Source: Cryptosporangium sp044454545 | Lineage (GTDB): Bacteria; Actinomycetota; Actinomycetes; Mycobacteriales; Cryptosporangiaceae | NCBI RefSeq assembly: GCF_044454545.1 | Contig: NZ_JBITDV010000001.1 | Coordinates: forward strand, 930,001-994,000 | Length of the DNA stretch: 64,000 bases | Direction: 5' to 3' | In this document: positions 46,509-54,716 of the stretch, one piece after another | Layout: each line of letters starts with the position of its first letter | Numbering within the stretch: the stretch's first letter is position 1 | Notes under the pieces: model-generated | What the model saw: only the letters and a program-made list of their open reading frames with translations | The model's database searches: none | What the model was told of the DNA's origin: nothing | Translations under genes and position numbers: made by a program

Positions 46509-47432
46509 TCAGCGCACCACCGGAACCATCGCGCCGTCCACCAGAGCGACCGGAATCGGGTCGACCACCTCGAAGGCCTCGACGCCCCCGTTCTCGACGT
46601 CCCCGTTCCGGAAGCCCAGGTACACCCACCCCCCGTCACGCCCCCGCACCAGCGGCGCCGCGAACAGGTCCGGATCGGCGGCGAACGGGCGCGCCCGGCC
46701 GAGATCCCAGGGCCCGGTCGGCGACTCCCCCACCACGGTCCACGTGCAGTAGTCGCCGGCCGCCCGCCTGCCCGGCGTCTGCTCGCGGGGATGGCAGGTG
46801 AACGTCAGCACCGGCGTACCGTCCACCACCCGGACCTGCGCCACCTCGGTCTCGCCGAACCCTCCACCGCGGGTCACCGGCGGCCCGACCTCCCACTCCC
46901 GCAGGTCGGAGCTCCGGGCGTGCGCCAGCACCCCGCCGGACGCGTCCGCGGCGGTGATCAGCATGTGCCACCCGTCGCCGCCGGGATCCGCGAAGACGAA
47001 CGGGTCCCGCCACATCGTGCTGACTCCCCCGCCCAGCGTCCGGTACCAGCGCGGATCCGCGCTCAGCACCAGCCCGGCCCGGCGCCAGGTGACGAGGTCC
47101 GGGGACTCGGCCAGCCCGATCCGCTGGCCGAACGACGACCCGGCCCGCGTCACGCCGGTGTAGTACAGCCGCCACGCCCCGTCCGGCCCGCGCACCACCG
47201 ACCCGGTCCACACCGCGAGCGACTCCCACCCGGACGCCACCGGCCGCAGCGCGTCGGGCAGCACCCGCCAGGACGTCAGATCCCCCGACACCGCGTGCCC
47301 GATCGTCGCCGCCCCGTGCCGGAGCGCGGGGTCGGCGAGCGATCGCGGCGCCTTCAGGAAGAACAGGTGGTACTCGGTTCCGGTGTCGGCGACCCAGCTG
47401 TCCCAGACCCAGTCGTCACTCAGGCGCAGCAT
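46509..47432 (-). CDS. GH32-like glycoside hydrolase
   Basis: This 307-residue enzyme has the five-bladed beta-propeller motifs of GH32/GH68. The N-terminal nucleophile block is WVWDSWV followed by YHLFFL, in place of the canonical WMNDPNG. The transition-state motif RDP is kept (MWRDPFVFAD), and the acid/base is probably Glu in GETEVAQV. There is no signal peptide, so it acts in the cytosol on an imported sugar such as sucrose or a fructoside. It overlaps the universal stress gene by 17 bp and is last in the operon below the SLC45-like transporter. Confidence 0.85.
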   Translation of the reverse strand: MLRLSDDWVWDSWVADTGTEYHLFFLKAPRSLADPALRHGAATIGHAVSGDLTSWRVLPDALRPVASGWESLAVWTGSVVRGPDGAWRLYYTGVTRAGSSFGQRIGLAESPDLVTWRRAGLVLSADPRWYRTLGGGVSTMWRDPFVFADPGGDGWHMLITAADASGGVLAHARSSDLREWEVGPPVTRGGGFGETEVAQVRVVDGTPVLTFTCHPREQTPGRRAAGDYCTWTVVGESPTGPWDLGRARPFAADPDLFAAPLVRGRDGGWVYLGFRNGDVENGGVEAFEVVDPIPVALVDGAMVPVVR

Positions 47433-47898
47433 CCGGCACCGGCCGGACCACCAGCACGTCGCACGTCGCCCGCTTCGTCACCTCGAGGGCGACGCTGCCG
47501 AGCAACCGTTCGGCGAGGGACCGCTCGTGCCGCGCCCCGACGACGATCAGCTGGGCCTCGCGCGCGGCCGCGGTCTCCAGCAGCGCTGCCGCCGGCTCCC
47601 CGTCCACCAGCAGCGCCGCCGAGATCGTCGCGTTCTGGGCTTGCGCCACGCTCACGGCCGCGGCGATCGCCTCGCTGGCGGCCGCCCGTCCGAGCACCTG
47701 GCCGATCCGGATGTCACCGCCCAGCGTCGCGACGTTCTTCGCCTCGGCTCGGCGCGACAGGTCGGCGAACGCGCAGACGATCACCAGGTCGGCGTCCTCG
47801 CGGGCCGCCAGCCAGGCCGCCCTGGCCACGGTCGGGCCAGCCAGCCCCGACCCGTCGGTACCGACCACGACCACGCGGTAGTCCGTCGGTGCGCTCAT
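47416..47898 (-). CDS. Universal stress protein (UspA family)
   Basis: This 160-residue protein is a single UspA domain: YRVVVVGTDGSGLAGPTVARAAWLAA at the N-terminus and LIVVGARHERSLAERLLGSVALEV, the ATP-binding loop, near the C-terminus. It starts inside the stop of the transporter gene (ATGA) and its end overlaps the GH32 gene. An UspA in a sugar operon is unusual, but such proteins often respond to energy state. The exact role is unknown. Confidence 0.92.
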   Translation of the reverse strand: MSAPTDYRVVVVGTDGSGLAGPTVARAAWLAAREDADLVIVCAFADLSRRAEAKNVATLGGDIRIGQVLGRAAASEAIAAAVSVAQAQNATISAALLVDGEPAAALLETAAAREAQLIVVGARHERSLAERLLGSVALEVTKRATCDVLVVRPVPDAAPE

Positions 47899-49286
47899 GA
47901 CGTCACCTTCTGCGGAGCGACCGGCATCGCGTTCAGCGCGTCGACGTCCCGGACGATCGGGGGCTCCTTGATCCAGAGCATCGTGACCGCCGCGATCGCG
48001 AGCAGCACTCCCGCGAACGTGATCGCGTTGTTCGGGTCGTCACCCAGCAGCCCGGAGTAGATCGCGCCGAACGTCACCGTCTGGATCAGCATCGGGACGA
48101 CGATCATCATGTTGATGATTCCCATGTAGACCCCGTAGCGGGTGGACGGGATCATCCGCACCGCCATGATGTAGGGCACGCCCATGATCGACGCCCAGGC
48201 GATGCCGAGCCCGATGATCGGCAGGAACAGCAGGTACCCGTTACCGAGGTGCGGGAAGATCGCCAGCCCCACCGCCGCGCACAGCAGGCAGGCGGTGTGC
48301 ACGAACTTCGCCCCGCGTCGCCGGGCCACCGCGACCAGCGAGAACGCCACCGTGAACGTGACGATGTTGTACCAGCCGTTCACCAGCCCGGTCCAGCCGA
48401 CCGCGCGGGCGTAGTCCGGCGACGACGCGTCCGTGGTCCCCCACACCGACTTGGCCACCGAGAGCGTCACGAACTGCCAGTAACAGACCATCGCGTACCA
48501 CTGGAACAGGTACACGAGCGCGAGTTTGCGCAGCTCCGGGGGCATCTCCACGATCGCTTCCCAGATCCCGCGCACGGCCGCGCCGAAGCCGCCGCGGTGC
48601 GCGCGCATCTCGGCCAGCTCCGACTCGCTGGGCGGGATCTCCGGCGTACTGAGCACCGAGACCAGCACGGTCGCGATCGAGCAGACCGACCCGAGCATGA
48701 ACGACCCGAGCACCCAGTACGGGATGCCCGCCTCGGTGCCGCCGGTGATGAACTTCTGGAACACGAACAGCGAGAGGTTCGCCAGCGTGATGCCGAACCC
48801 GGTGAAGAAGCTCTGGGCCAGGAAGCCCTTGGCCAGCTGCGACGGCGGCAGCTTGTCGGCGATGAACGCCCGGTAGGGCTCCATCGCGGTGTTGTTGCTG
48901 GCGTCCAGCAGCCAGAGCAGCAGCACGGCCATCCACACCGCGGCCACGAACGGGAAGAGGAACAGGCAGATGCTGCAGCCGATCGCCCCGATCAGGAAGA
49001 ACGGCTTGCGCCGCCCCCACCGCGGGCTCCACGTCCGGTCGGAGAGCGCACCGATCAGCGGCTGGATCAGCAACCCGGTGACCGGCCCGGCCAGGTTGAG
49101 GATCGGCAGCTCGTCCGGGCTGGCGTGCAGGAAGCTGAAGATCGGGTTCACCGCGGTCTGCTGCATCCCGAAGCTGTACTGAATGCCGAAGAAGCCGAGG
49201 TTCATCAGCAGGATCTGCTGCATGCTCATCAGCGGCTTGTGCCGCACGGTGGTGACGTGCCCGGACGACGTCGTGGTGGCGGTCAC
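47895..49286 (-). CDS. SLC45-like MFS sugar transporter
   Basis: This 463-residue membrane transporter has twelve segments. It resembles glycoside-proton symporters of the SLC45/sucrose family: ILLMNLGFFGIQYSFGMQQTAVNPIF, then LIGALSDRTWSPRWGRRKPFFLIGAI (the family's characteristic loop) and DASNNTAMEPYRAFIAD. The GTG start at 49286 overlaps the SRPBCC stop (GTGA). With the GH32-like enzyme downstream and a divergent LacI gene, it is likely to import sucrose, maltose or a fructoside. The exact sugar cannot be named. Confidence 0.92.
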   Translation of the reverse strand: MTATTTSSGHVTTVRHKPLMSMQQILLMNLGFFGIQYSFGMQQTAVNPIFSFLHASPDELPILNLAGPVTGLLIQPLIGALSDRTWSPRWGRRKPFFLIGAIGCSICLFLFPFVAAVWMAVLLLWLLDASNNTAMEPYRAFIADKLPPSQLAKGFLAQSFFTGFGITLANLSLFVFQKFITGGTEAGIPYWVLGSFMLGSVCSIATVLVSVLSTPEIPPSESELAEMRAHRGGFGAAVRGIWEAIVEMPPELRKLALVYLFQWYAMVCYWQFVTLSVAKSVWGTTDASSPDYARAVGWTGLVNGWYNIVTFTVAFSLVAVARRRGAKFVHTACLLCAAVGLAIFPHLGNGYLLFLPIIGLGIAWASIMGVPYIMAVRMIPSTRYGVYMGIINMMIVVPMLIQTVTFGAIYSGLLGDDPNNAITFAGVLLAIAAVTMLWIKEPPIVRDVDALNAMPVAPQKVTS

Positions 49287-49750
49287 GGCGCACCGCCCAC
49301 GCTCAGGAAGTCCTGCAGACGCGTGAGCTCGCGCTCCCACCCCGTGCTGTGTTCGTAGGCGACCGTCTCGTCGTACGGCCCTTGGATGATGCGGACGAGA
49401 GTCCCTTCGCGTCCCGTCCGCAGGAACTCGACGCGTAACTCCAGCGGGATGTCCGGGTCGATGCCGTCGTCACCGGTGATGCGCTGCCGGGCGACGAAGA
49501 CGTCGGGGTCGAAGTACTCGACGAACACCGCGTCGGTGGTCACACGCACTGCCGGGTCGTCGTCGCGCACTTTCACGTGGTGGTGCCGGCCGCCGAGCTT
49601 CAGCTCCGACGTGACCGTCTCGGACTCGACGTGCCAGCCCGGGCTCCCGCGCCACTGCGCCATCTCGGCGGGCTCGGTCCAGGCCCGGAACAACCGTTTC
49701 TGCGATTCGTCGAATTGTCTCTCTACGACCACCATGATGTTTGCCGTCAT
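49283..49750 (-). CDS. SRPBCC (AHSA1-like) domain protein
   Basis: This 155-residue protein has the START/Bet v1 fold of the AHSA1 group: VVVERQFDESQKRLFRAWTEPAEMAQWRGSPGW at the N-terminus and the last helix STGWERELTRLQDFL. Such proteins bind small hydrophobic ligands or help in stress; the function here is unknown. It is the first gene of the operon with the transporter, stress protein and GH32, and its promoter faces the LacI gene. The ATG at 49750 has only a weak ribosome site. Confidence 0.85.
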   Translation of the reverse strand: MTANIMVVVERQFDESQKRLFRAWTEPAEMAQWRGSPGWHVESETVTSELKLGGRHHHVKVRDDDPAVRVTTDAVFVEYFDPDVFVARQRITGDDGIDPDIPLELRVEFLRTGREGTLVRIIQGPYDETVAYEHSTGWERELTRLQDFLSVGGAP

Positions 49751-49780
49751 CGTTGACCGCCTACGGGTCCGTTTACGGGT

Positions 49781-49789
49781 GGTTTAACC
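49781..49789. promoter_or_regulatory. Candidate LacI operator core
   Basis: GGTTTAACC is a nine-base palindrome with a central T, in the 111 bp between the divergent SRPBCC (49750) and LacI (49862) starts. It is short and AT-richer than its surroundings. LacI-family operators are centred dyads of this kind, but the match is too short to be sure. Confidence 0.35.
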
Positions 49790-49861
49790 TTCAAAAGAGT
49801 GTGACCAGGGTCTCACTTGGCGGGCGCAAGTCAATGGGGCTGCGTCGAAACGGAGGACGGT

Positions 49862-50989
49862 TTGGCCGAGCGGGCCACGATCCACGACGTCGCACGAGCC
49901 GCCGGGGTGTCGCATCAGACCGTGTCGAACGTCCTCAATGGGCGGGCGCGGGTCGGAGCGGCGGCCCGCGACCGGGTGAACACCGCCATCGACGAACTCG
50001 GCTACCGGCCGCACGCCGGAGCGGCGAGCCTGCGCACACGCCGGGCCGGGCGGCTGGCCTATCCGCTCACGGCGAGTGACCACGGGCCGACGAACACGAT
50101 CATGCTCGAGTTCCTGCAGGCGCTCACGTCGGCGGCGGCACGCCACGGCCGGCACCTGGTGCTCGCCGAGGACGGGCCCGACGACCGGCTCGCCGGTGTC
50201 CTGCGGCTGGTGCGGTCGGGCGAGGTCGACGGAGTCGTCCTCACGAACGTGGTGGCCGACGATCCGCGGGTCGCGGTGCTCTCCCGGGCGCGGGTGCCGT
50301 TCGCCTGCTTCGGGCGCACCGGGGCCGGCCAGCCACAATGCTGGGTCGACGTCGACAACCGGGCCGGTACCCGGGTGATGACCGAGCGGCTGGTCGGGTT
50401 CGGGCACGAGCGCGTCGCGTTCCTGGGGTACGCGCCGCAGGGCCGGTGGGACGAGGAGCGCGAGGCGGGCTACCGCGACGCGATGCGCTCGGCGGGCCTG
50501 CGCCCCCAGGTGTCCACTCCCGACCCGGAGGGGCCGGACGTCGCGCGGGCGATCACCCGGCTCCTCGAGAGCCCGGCCAGCGCGATCGTCACCGGCAGTG
50601 ACGTCCTCGCCGCCGCTCTCTGCGCCGCCGCCACCGCCCGGGGCCTCACTCTCGGTCCGTCCCCGTCCCCGTCCCCGTCGGCGGCCCCGTCCCCGTCCGC
50701 GGGCCCGTCAGCGGACCCGTTCCCGTCCGCGGGCGCGTCCCCGTCCCCGTCCTCGGACCGGTCGGCGGCCCCGCCTCCGCCCGGCGCCCGGGCCGCGGCC
50801 CTCGCCGTCACCGGGTTCGACGGGTCCGTCGTCGGACGGCTCCTCACCCCGGCGCTCACGACGGTCGCGATCCCGCTTCCCGAGATCGCCGAGCGGGTCG
50901 TGCGCCGGGTGCTGGCCGAGATCGACGGCCCGACCACGGCCGGAGGCGAGATCCTCGCCCCCGGCCTGATCGAGGGCTCCACCGGCTGA
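49862..50989 (+). CDS. LacI family regulator with a Pro/Ser insert
   Basis: This 375-residue regulator has the LacI helix-turn-helix (ATIHDVARAAGVSHQTVSNVLNG) followed by a periplasmic-binding-protein-like domain. The start is a TTG at 49862 with GGAGG five bases upstream, which places the family N-terminus correctly; longer readings add foreign residues. Between ARGLTLG and AVTGFDGSVVG, where homologs have only a short turn, it carries about 45 residues rich in Pro, Ser and Ala (50657-50793). It is divergent from the sugar operon and probably represses it. Confidence 0.88.
   Translation: MAERATIHDVARAAGVSHQTVSNVLNGRARVGAAARDRVNTAIDELGYRPHAGAASLRTRRAGRLAYPLTASDHGPTNTIMLEFLQALTSAAARHGRHLVLAEDGPDDRLAGVLRLVRSGEVDGVVLTNVVADDPRVAVLSRARVPFACFGRTGAGQPQCWVDVDNRAGTRVMTERLVGFGHERVAFLGYAPQGRWDEEREAGYRDAMRSAGLRPQVSTPDPEGPDVARAITRLLESPASAIVTGSDVLAAALCAAATARGLTLGPSPSPSPSAAPSPSAGPSADPFPSAGASPSPSSDRSAAPPPPGARAAALAVTGFDGSVVGRLLTPALTTVAIPLPEIAERVVRRVLAEIDGPTTAGGEILAPGLIEGSTG
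50657..50793. repeat. Pro/Ser-coding imperfect hexamer repeat in the LacI gene
   Basis: The region is built of degenerate CCGTCC/CCGTCG hexamers (for example CCGTCCCCGTCCCCGTCC) encoding PS, PSAG and PSAD units. The frame is kept throughout. It lies inside the sequence for the C-terminal domain of the LacI regulator and probably encodes a flexible surface loop. Confidence 0.85.
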
Positions 50990-50994
50990 GCCGC

Positions 50995-51894
50995 CTACGG
51001 CCGCCCGGCGTGCGGTACGTCCACCTCGGCGGTGAGCAGCACGGCCTCGCGGACGTCGAAGCGCATGTGCTCGTAGAAGTCGGGCGCCGCACACATCAGC
51101 AGCGTGCGGCCGTCGTGGCCGCCGAGCTGGCAGGCGTACACGCCGAGCCCCTCCGGCCCCCGGATCTCGTCCACGATCTCGCCGCCGGGCGCGACCCGCA
51201 CCACCCGGCCCCCGACCGCGTCCGCCGCCCAGATGTGCCCCTCGGCGTCGAGCGAGCACCCGTCCGGCGCCACGACCAGCTGCGACAGCACCTCCTCGGT
51301 GGTCGTTCCGGTGGGCGTCGGCGCGAACTGCGCCCACACCCGCCGGTTCGACAACGACCCGTCCGGCGACAGGTCGAACGCCGTGTAGCGATTCCCGAGC
51401 GTCTCGCCGACGATCAGCGTCGATCCGTCCGGCGTGATCACCGCGCCGTTCGGGAAGTACAGGTCGTCGGCCACCACCGTGACCGAGCCGTCCGGGTCGA
51501 CCCGCTTGAGCGTCGCGGTCCGCAGGTCGGCCCCGTTCATCAGGTCGAACCCGAAGTCTCCGACGAAGATCCGCCCGCCCTCGTCGATCACCAGGTCGTT
51601 CAGGAGCCCGCCGCACGACGACGACAAGTCGGCCAGCGTCGACACCGCTCCGTCGGCGAACCGCACCAGACGCTGGTCCTTCATCGAGACGACGACCAGC
51701 GAGCCGTCGGGCAGCCATCCCATCCCGGACGGCTGGTGCTCGACCTCGAACAGCACGGTCTCCGCGCCCTCCGGCGTGATCCGGCTGACCGTGTGCCGAT
51801 AGAAGTCGGACACCCACCAGGTGCCGTCCCGCCAGCGTGGTCCCTCGAAGAACGCCCCGCCGCTGAAGATCGTCCGAACCTCTGTGTTCGCCAT
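50995..51894 (-). CDS. SMP-30/gluconolactonase-like protein
   Basis: This 299-residue six-bladed beta-propeller has the metal-binding Glu17 in FFEGPRW and an Asn in LLNDLVIDEGG, typical of SMP-30/regucalcin lactonases. A conserved aspartate lies in CSLDAEGHIWAAD. It hydrolyses lactones or phosphotriesters with a divalent metal. It lies 9 bp downstream of the acyl-CoA dehydrogenase gene and is probably cotranscribed, so a lactone from that pathway is a possible substrate. Its end faces the LacI gene with a 5-bp gap. Confidence 0.9.
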   Translation of the reverse strand: MANTEVRTIFSGGAFFEGPRWRDGTWWVSDFYRHTVSRITPEGAETVLFEVEHQPSGMGWLPDGSLVVVSMKDQRLVRFADGAVSTLADLSSSCGGLLNDLVIDEGGRIFVGDFGFDLMNGADLRTATLKRVDPDGSVTVVADDLYFPNGAVITPDGSTLIVGETLGNRYTAFDLSPDGSLSNRRVWAQFAPTPTGTTTEEVLSQLVVAPDGCSLDAEGHIWAADAVGGRVVRVAPGGEIVDEIRGPEGLGVYACQLGGHDGRTLLMCAAPDFYEHMRFDVREAVLLTAEVDVPHAGRP

Positions 51895-51903
51895 AGCCGC
51901 AAC

Positions 51904-53055
51904 CTAACTGACCAGGGACCTTGCGGCGACGAGTCGCTGGATCTGATTCGTGCCCTCGTAGATCTGGGTGATCTTGGCGTCACGCATCATCCGCTCGGCC
52001 GGGAAATCCTGCGTGTACCCGGCGCCACCGAGCAACTGCACCGCGTCCGTGGTGATCCGCATCGCGGTGTCCGACGCCTGGCACTTCGCCGCCGCCCCGA
52101 AGAACGTCAGGTCGGCGTCGCCGCGCTCGGACTTCGCGGCCGCGACGTAGACGAGCTGGCGCGCGGCCTCCAGGCCGATCGCCATGTCGGCCAGCATGAA
52201 CTGGATCGCCTGGAAGTCCGCGACCCGCTTCCCGAACTGCTTGCGCTCCCGCACGTACGCCGTCGCCACGTCCAGTGCGCCCTGGGCGATGCCGATCGCC
52301 TGTGCACCGATCGTGATCCGCGTGTGGTCGAGCGTCCGCAGTGCGACCTTGAGGCCTTCACCCGGTGCGCCGATCCGCCGGTCGTCCGGAATGCGGACGT
52401 TCTCCAGCAGAACCTCCCGGGTCGGGGAACCTTTGATGCCGAGCTTGCGCTCGGGTGCACCGAAGGTGACGCCCGGGTCGGACTTCTCGACGACGAACGC
52501 GGTGGCGTTCGCGCCGCGCCGGCCCGACGGATCCGTGATCGCCAGGACGGTGTAGTACTCGGACACGCCCGCGTTCGTGATCCAGGCCTTGACGCCGTTG
52601 AGCACCCAGTCGTCGCCGTCGCGCACCGCGCGGGTGCGCATCGACGCCGTGTCGCTGCCGGCCTCGCGCTCCGACAGCGCGTACGAGAACATCGCCTCCC
52701 CGCGAGCGAGCGGCGGCAGGTACTTCGCCTTCAGCTCCGGCGACCCGGCCAGGATCAGCGGCAGGCTGCCGAGCTTGTTCACCGCCGGGATCAGCGACGA
52801 GGACGCACACCCGCGTGCGACTTCCTCGATGATCAGGCACACCGCCAGCGCGTCGGCCCCGGCGCCGTCGTACTCCGCGGGCACGTGGGCCGCGTGGAAC
52901 TCCCCCGCGACCAGCGCGTCGTATGCCTCGCGCGGGAACGACGAGGACGCGTCGACCGCGGCCGCGTGCGGCGTGATCTTGTCCGCGACCAGGTCGCGGA
53001 CGGCGGCCCGGAGCGCCTCGTGCTCCTCGGGGAGCCGGAACAGATCGAAGCTCAT
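51904..53055 (-). CDS. Acyl-CoA dehydrogenase
   Basis: This 383-residue FAD enzyme oxidises an acyl-CoA at the alpha-beta bond, the first step of beta-oxidation. It has the flavin-binding ALSEREAGSDTASM and WITNAGVSEYY, and the C-terminal block QIYEGTNQIQRLV with the catalytic Glu, in the place used by short/medium-chain enzymes. The ATG at 53055 overlaps the stop of the 3-hydroxyacyl-CoA dehydrogenase gene by one base (TGATG). It lies in a three-gene operon ending with the SMP-30 gene. Butyryl- or branched-chain-CoA is likely. Confidence 0.94.
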   Translation of the reverse strand: MSFDLFRLPEEHEALRAAVRDLVADKITPHAAAVDASSSFPREAYDALVAGEFHAAHVPAEYDGAGADALAVCLIIEEVARGCASSSLIPAVNKLGSLPLILAGSPELKAKYLPPLARGEAMFSYALSEREAGSDTASMRTRAVRDGDDWVLNGVKAWITNAGVSEYYTVLAITDPSGRRGANATAFVVEKSDPGVTFGAPERKLGIKGSPTREVLLENVRIPDDRRIGAPGEGLKVALRTLDHTRITIGAQAIGIAQGALDVATAYVRERKQFGKRVADFQAIQFMLADMAIGLEAARQLVYVAAAKSERGDADLTFFGAAAKCQASDTAMRITTDAVQLLGGAGYTQDFPAERMMRDAKITQIYEGTNQIQRLVAARSLVS

Positions 53056-53906
53056 CACGCACCCTCGCCGTAGGCGTAGAACCCGCGGCCGCTCTTGCGC
53101 CCGAGCAGACCGGCGTCGACCATACGGCTGAGCAGCGGAGGTGGTGCGTAGAGCGGCTCCTTGAACTCCTCGTACAGCGATTCGGCCACCGCCTTCACGG
53201 TGTCGAGACCGATCAGGTCGCACAGCGCCAGCGGTCCCATCGGATGCGCGGCACCGCGGACCATGCCCTGGTCGATGTCCTCCGCGGTCGCGAACCCGGA
53301 CTCGAACATCCGGATCGCCGAGAGCGTGTACGGGATCAGCAGCGCGTTGACGATGAACCCGGCCCGGTCCTGCGCGACGATGACGTGCTTGCCCAGCACG
53401 TCCCCGAGGAAGTCGCGGGCGACGTCGGCCACGTCGGGGTCGGTCAGCAGGCTCGGCACGAGCTCGACCAGGTTCAGCACCGGCACGGGGTTGAAGAAGT
53501 GGACGCCGACCACGTGCTCGGGGCGGGACGTGGCCACCCCGAGCCGCATGATCGGGATCGACGACGTGTTCGAGGCCAGGATCGCGTCCGGCGATTCGAC
53601 GATCTTGTCCAGCCGCTCGAAGATCGCGACCTTCGCGGCCTCGTCCTCCGCGACCGCCTCGATGACGATCTCCCGGTCGGCGAGGTCGAGCAGCTCGGTG
53701 GTCAGCCGGATTCTGTCCAGCACGGCCGGGGCGTCGTCGACCTTCCGCCGCGCCGCCGAGCGCTGCAGCGACTTCGCCAGGCGCTCCCGGCCCCGCGCCA
53801 CCGCCGCCGCGTCGGTCTCGACCACGACCACGTCGAGCCCGGCCAGCGCGCAGACCTCGGCGATTCCCGACCCCATGAGCCCGCAGCCCACGATCCCGAC
53901 CCTCAT
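53055..53906 (-). CDS. 3-hydroxybutyryl-CoA dehydrogenase-like enzyme
   Basis: This 283-residue NAD-dependent dehydrogenase oxidises 3-hydroxyacyl-CoA. The Rossmann motif VGIVGCGLMGSGIAEV is at the N-terminus, the catalytic His is in VGVHFFNPVPVLNLVEL, and the C-terminal NPMGP-like stretch reads AHPMGPLALCDLIGLDT. The ATG at 53906 has AGGAG upstream and matches the family start. It is the first gene of the operon with acyl-CoA dehydrogenase and SMP-30. The tandem palindromes 9-45 bp upstream mark control by the divergent TetR. Confidence 0.94.
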   Translation of the reverse strand: MRVGIVGCGLMGSGIAEVCALAGLDVVVVETDAAAVARGRERLAKSLQRSAARRKVDDAPAVLDRIRLTTELLDLADREIVIEAVAEDEAAKVAIFERLDKIVESPDAILASNTSSIPIMRLGVATSRPEHVVGVHFFNPVPVLNLVELVPSLLTDPDVADVARDFLGDVLGKHVIVAQDRAGFIVNALLIPYTLSAIRMFESGFATAEDIDQGMVRGAAHPMGPLALCDLIGLDTVKAVAESLYEEFKEPLYAPPPLLSRMVDAGLLGRKSGRGFYAYGEGA

Positions 53907-53914
53907 GTGATCTC

Positions 53915-53951
53915 CTGGTACTGAGTTCCTCTTCCTGGTACTGAGTACCAG
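53915..53951. promoter_or_regulatory. Tandem TetR operators of the acyl-CoA operon
   Basis: CTGGTACTGAGTACCAG at 53935-53951 is a perfect palindrome with eight-base arms around a central G. A second, imperfect copy starts at 53915 (CTGGTACTGAGTTCC), exactly 20 bp away, about two helical turns. Both lie between the divergent starts of the dehydrogenase (53906) and the TetR gene (53989). Confidence 0.85.
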
Positions 53952-53988
53952 AAGTAGTCTCGCCAGACAATCGACGAGGGCAGGTCGT

Positions 53989-54660
53989 GTGGTCAACGAG
54001 TCCAACCGGGAGCGGCTGACCGCCGCCGCGTTCGCGCTGTTCGAGGAGCAGGGCTACGAGCAGACGACGGTCGACGACATCGCGGCCCGGGCCGGTGTGG
54101 GCCGCACCACGTTCTTCCGCGCCTTCGGCTCCAAGGACGACGTGATCTTTCCCCACCACGAGTCGCTCGTCCTCGCCGTCCGCGACCGGCTCCACGCCGC
54201 CGCGCCCGACGCCGGGGTCCCCGCGCTCGTCGAGGGCGCCCGCCTGGTGCTGACCCACTACCTCGACGAGGGCGACCTCGCCCGGGCGAGGTACCGCCTC
54301 ACGCGTACGGTGCCCGCGCTCCGGCACCGCGAGATCGGCGGCGTGCAGCAGTACCAGCGGCTCTTCCGCGACTTCATCACCGAGCGCGGGATCCGGGCTG
54401 ATCCGCTGCACGCCGAGTTGCTCGCCGACGCGCTGGTGACCGCCCATAACTACGTGCTGCGCCGGTGGCTCCGCGAACCCGGCTCCGACCCGATCGCCGA
54501 GTTCGACCGGGCGATGGCCGACGTCCTGCGTCTGTTCTCCCCCGGCGGGCCCTCCGGCGGTGGGCCGGGGGCCGTTCTCATCCTCCGTACGGACCACGAT
54601 CTGGACGCTCTGCTGCCGAGCATCCGCGCCGCTCTGGACGACGAGAGCCGGTCGCGGTAG
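53989..54660 (+). CDS. TetR family regulator of the acyl-CoA dehydrogenase operon
   Basis: This 223-residue repressor has the helix-turn-helix TTVDDIAARAGVGRTTFFRAFGSKDDV. The C-terminal domain begins HESLVLAVRDRL and has a Gly/Pro-rich linker (SPGGPSGGGPG) before a final helix. The GTG at 53989 is the first start after the tandem operators; its ribosome site is weak. It is divergent from the three-gene dehydrogenase operon and probably autoregulated. The inducer is likely an acyl-CoA made by that pathway. Confidence 0.9.
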   Translation: MVNESNRERLTAAAFALFEEQGYEQTTVDDIAARAGVGRTTFFRAFGSKDDVIFPHHESLVLAVRDRLHAAAPDAGVPALVEGARLVLTHYLDEGDLARARYRLTRTVPALRHREIGGVQQYQRLFRDFITERGIRADPLHAELLADALVTAHNYVLRRWLREPGSDPIAEFDRAMADVLRLFSPGGPSGGGPGAVLILRTDHDLDALLPSIRAALDDESRSR

Positions 54661-54716
54661 AGGCCCGAATCGCCCGCCGGGCCCGGCCGGGCCGCACCGG
54701 CGCGCGGCGGCCGATT

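Noticed and set aside
42683..46801. Long plus-strand and minus-strand open frames (over 1,200 codons) over the copper block
   Set aside because: They overlap the PepSY and CopD-CtaG genes, have no recognisable motif and are low-complexity Arg-rich translations.
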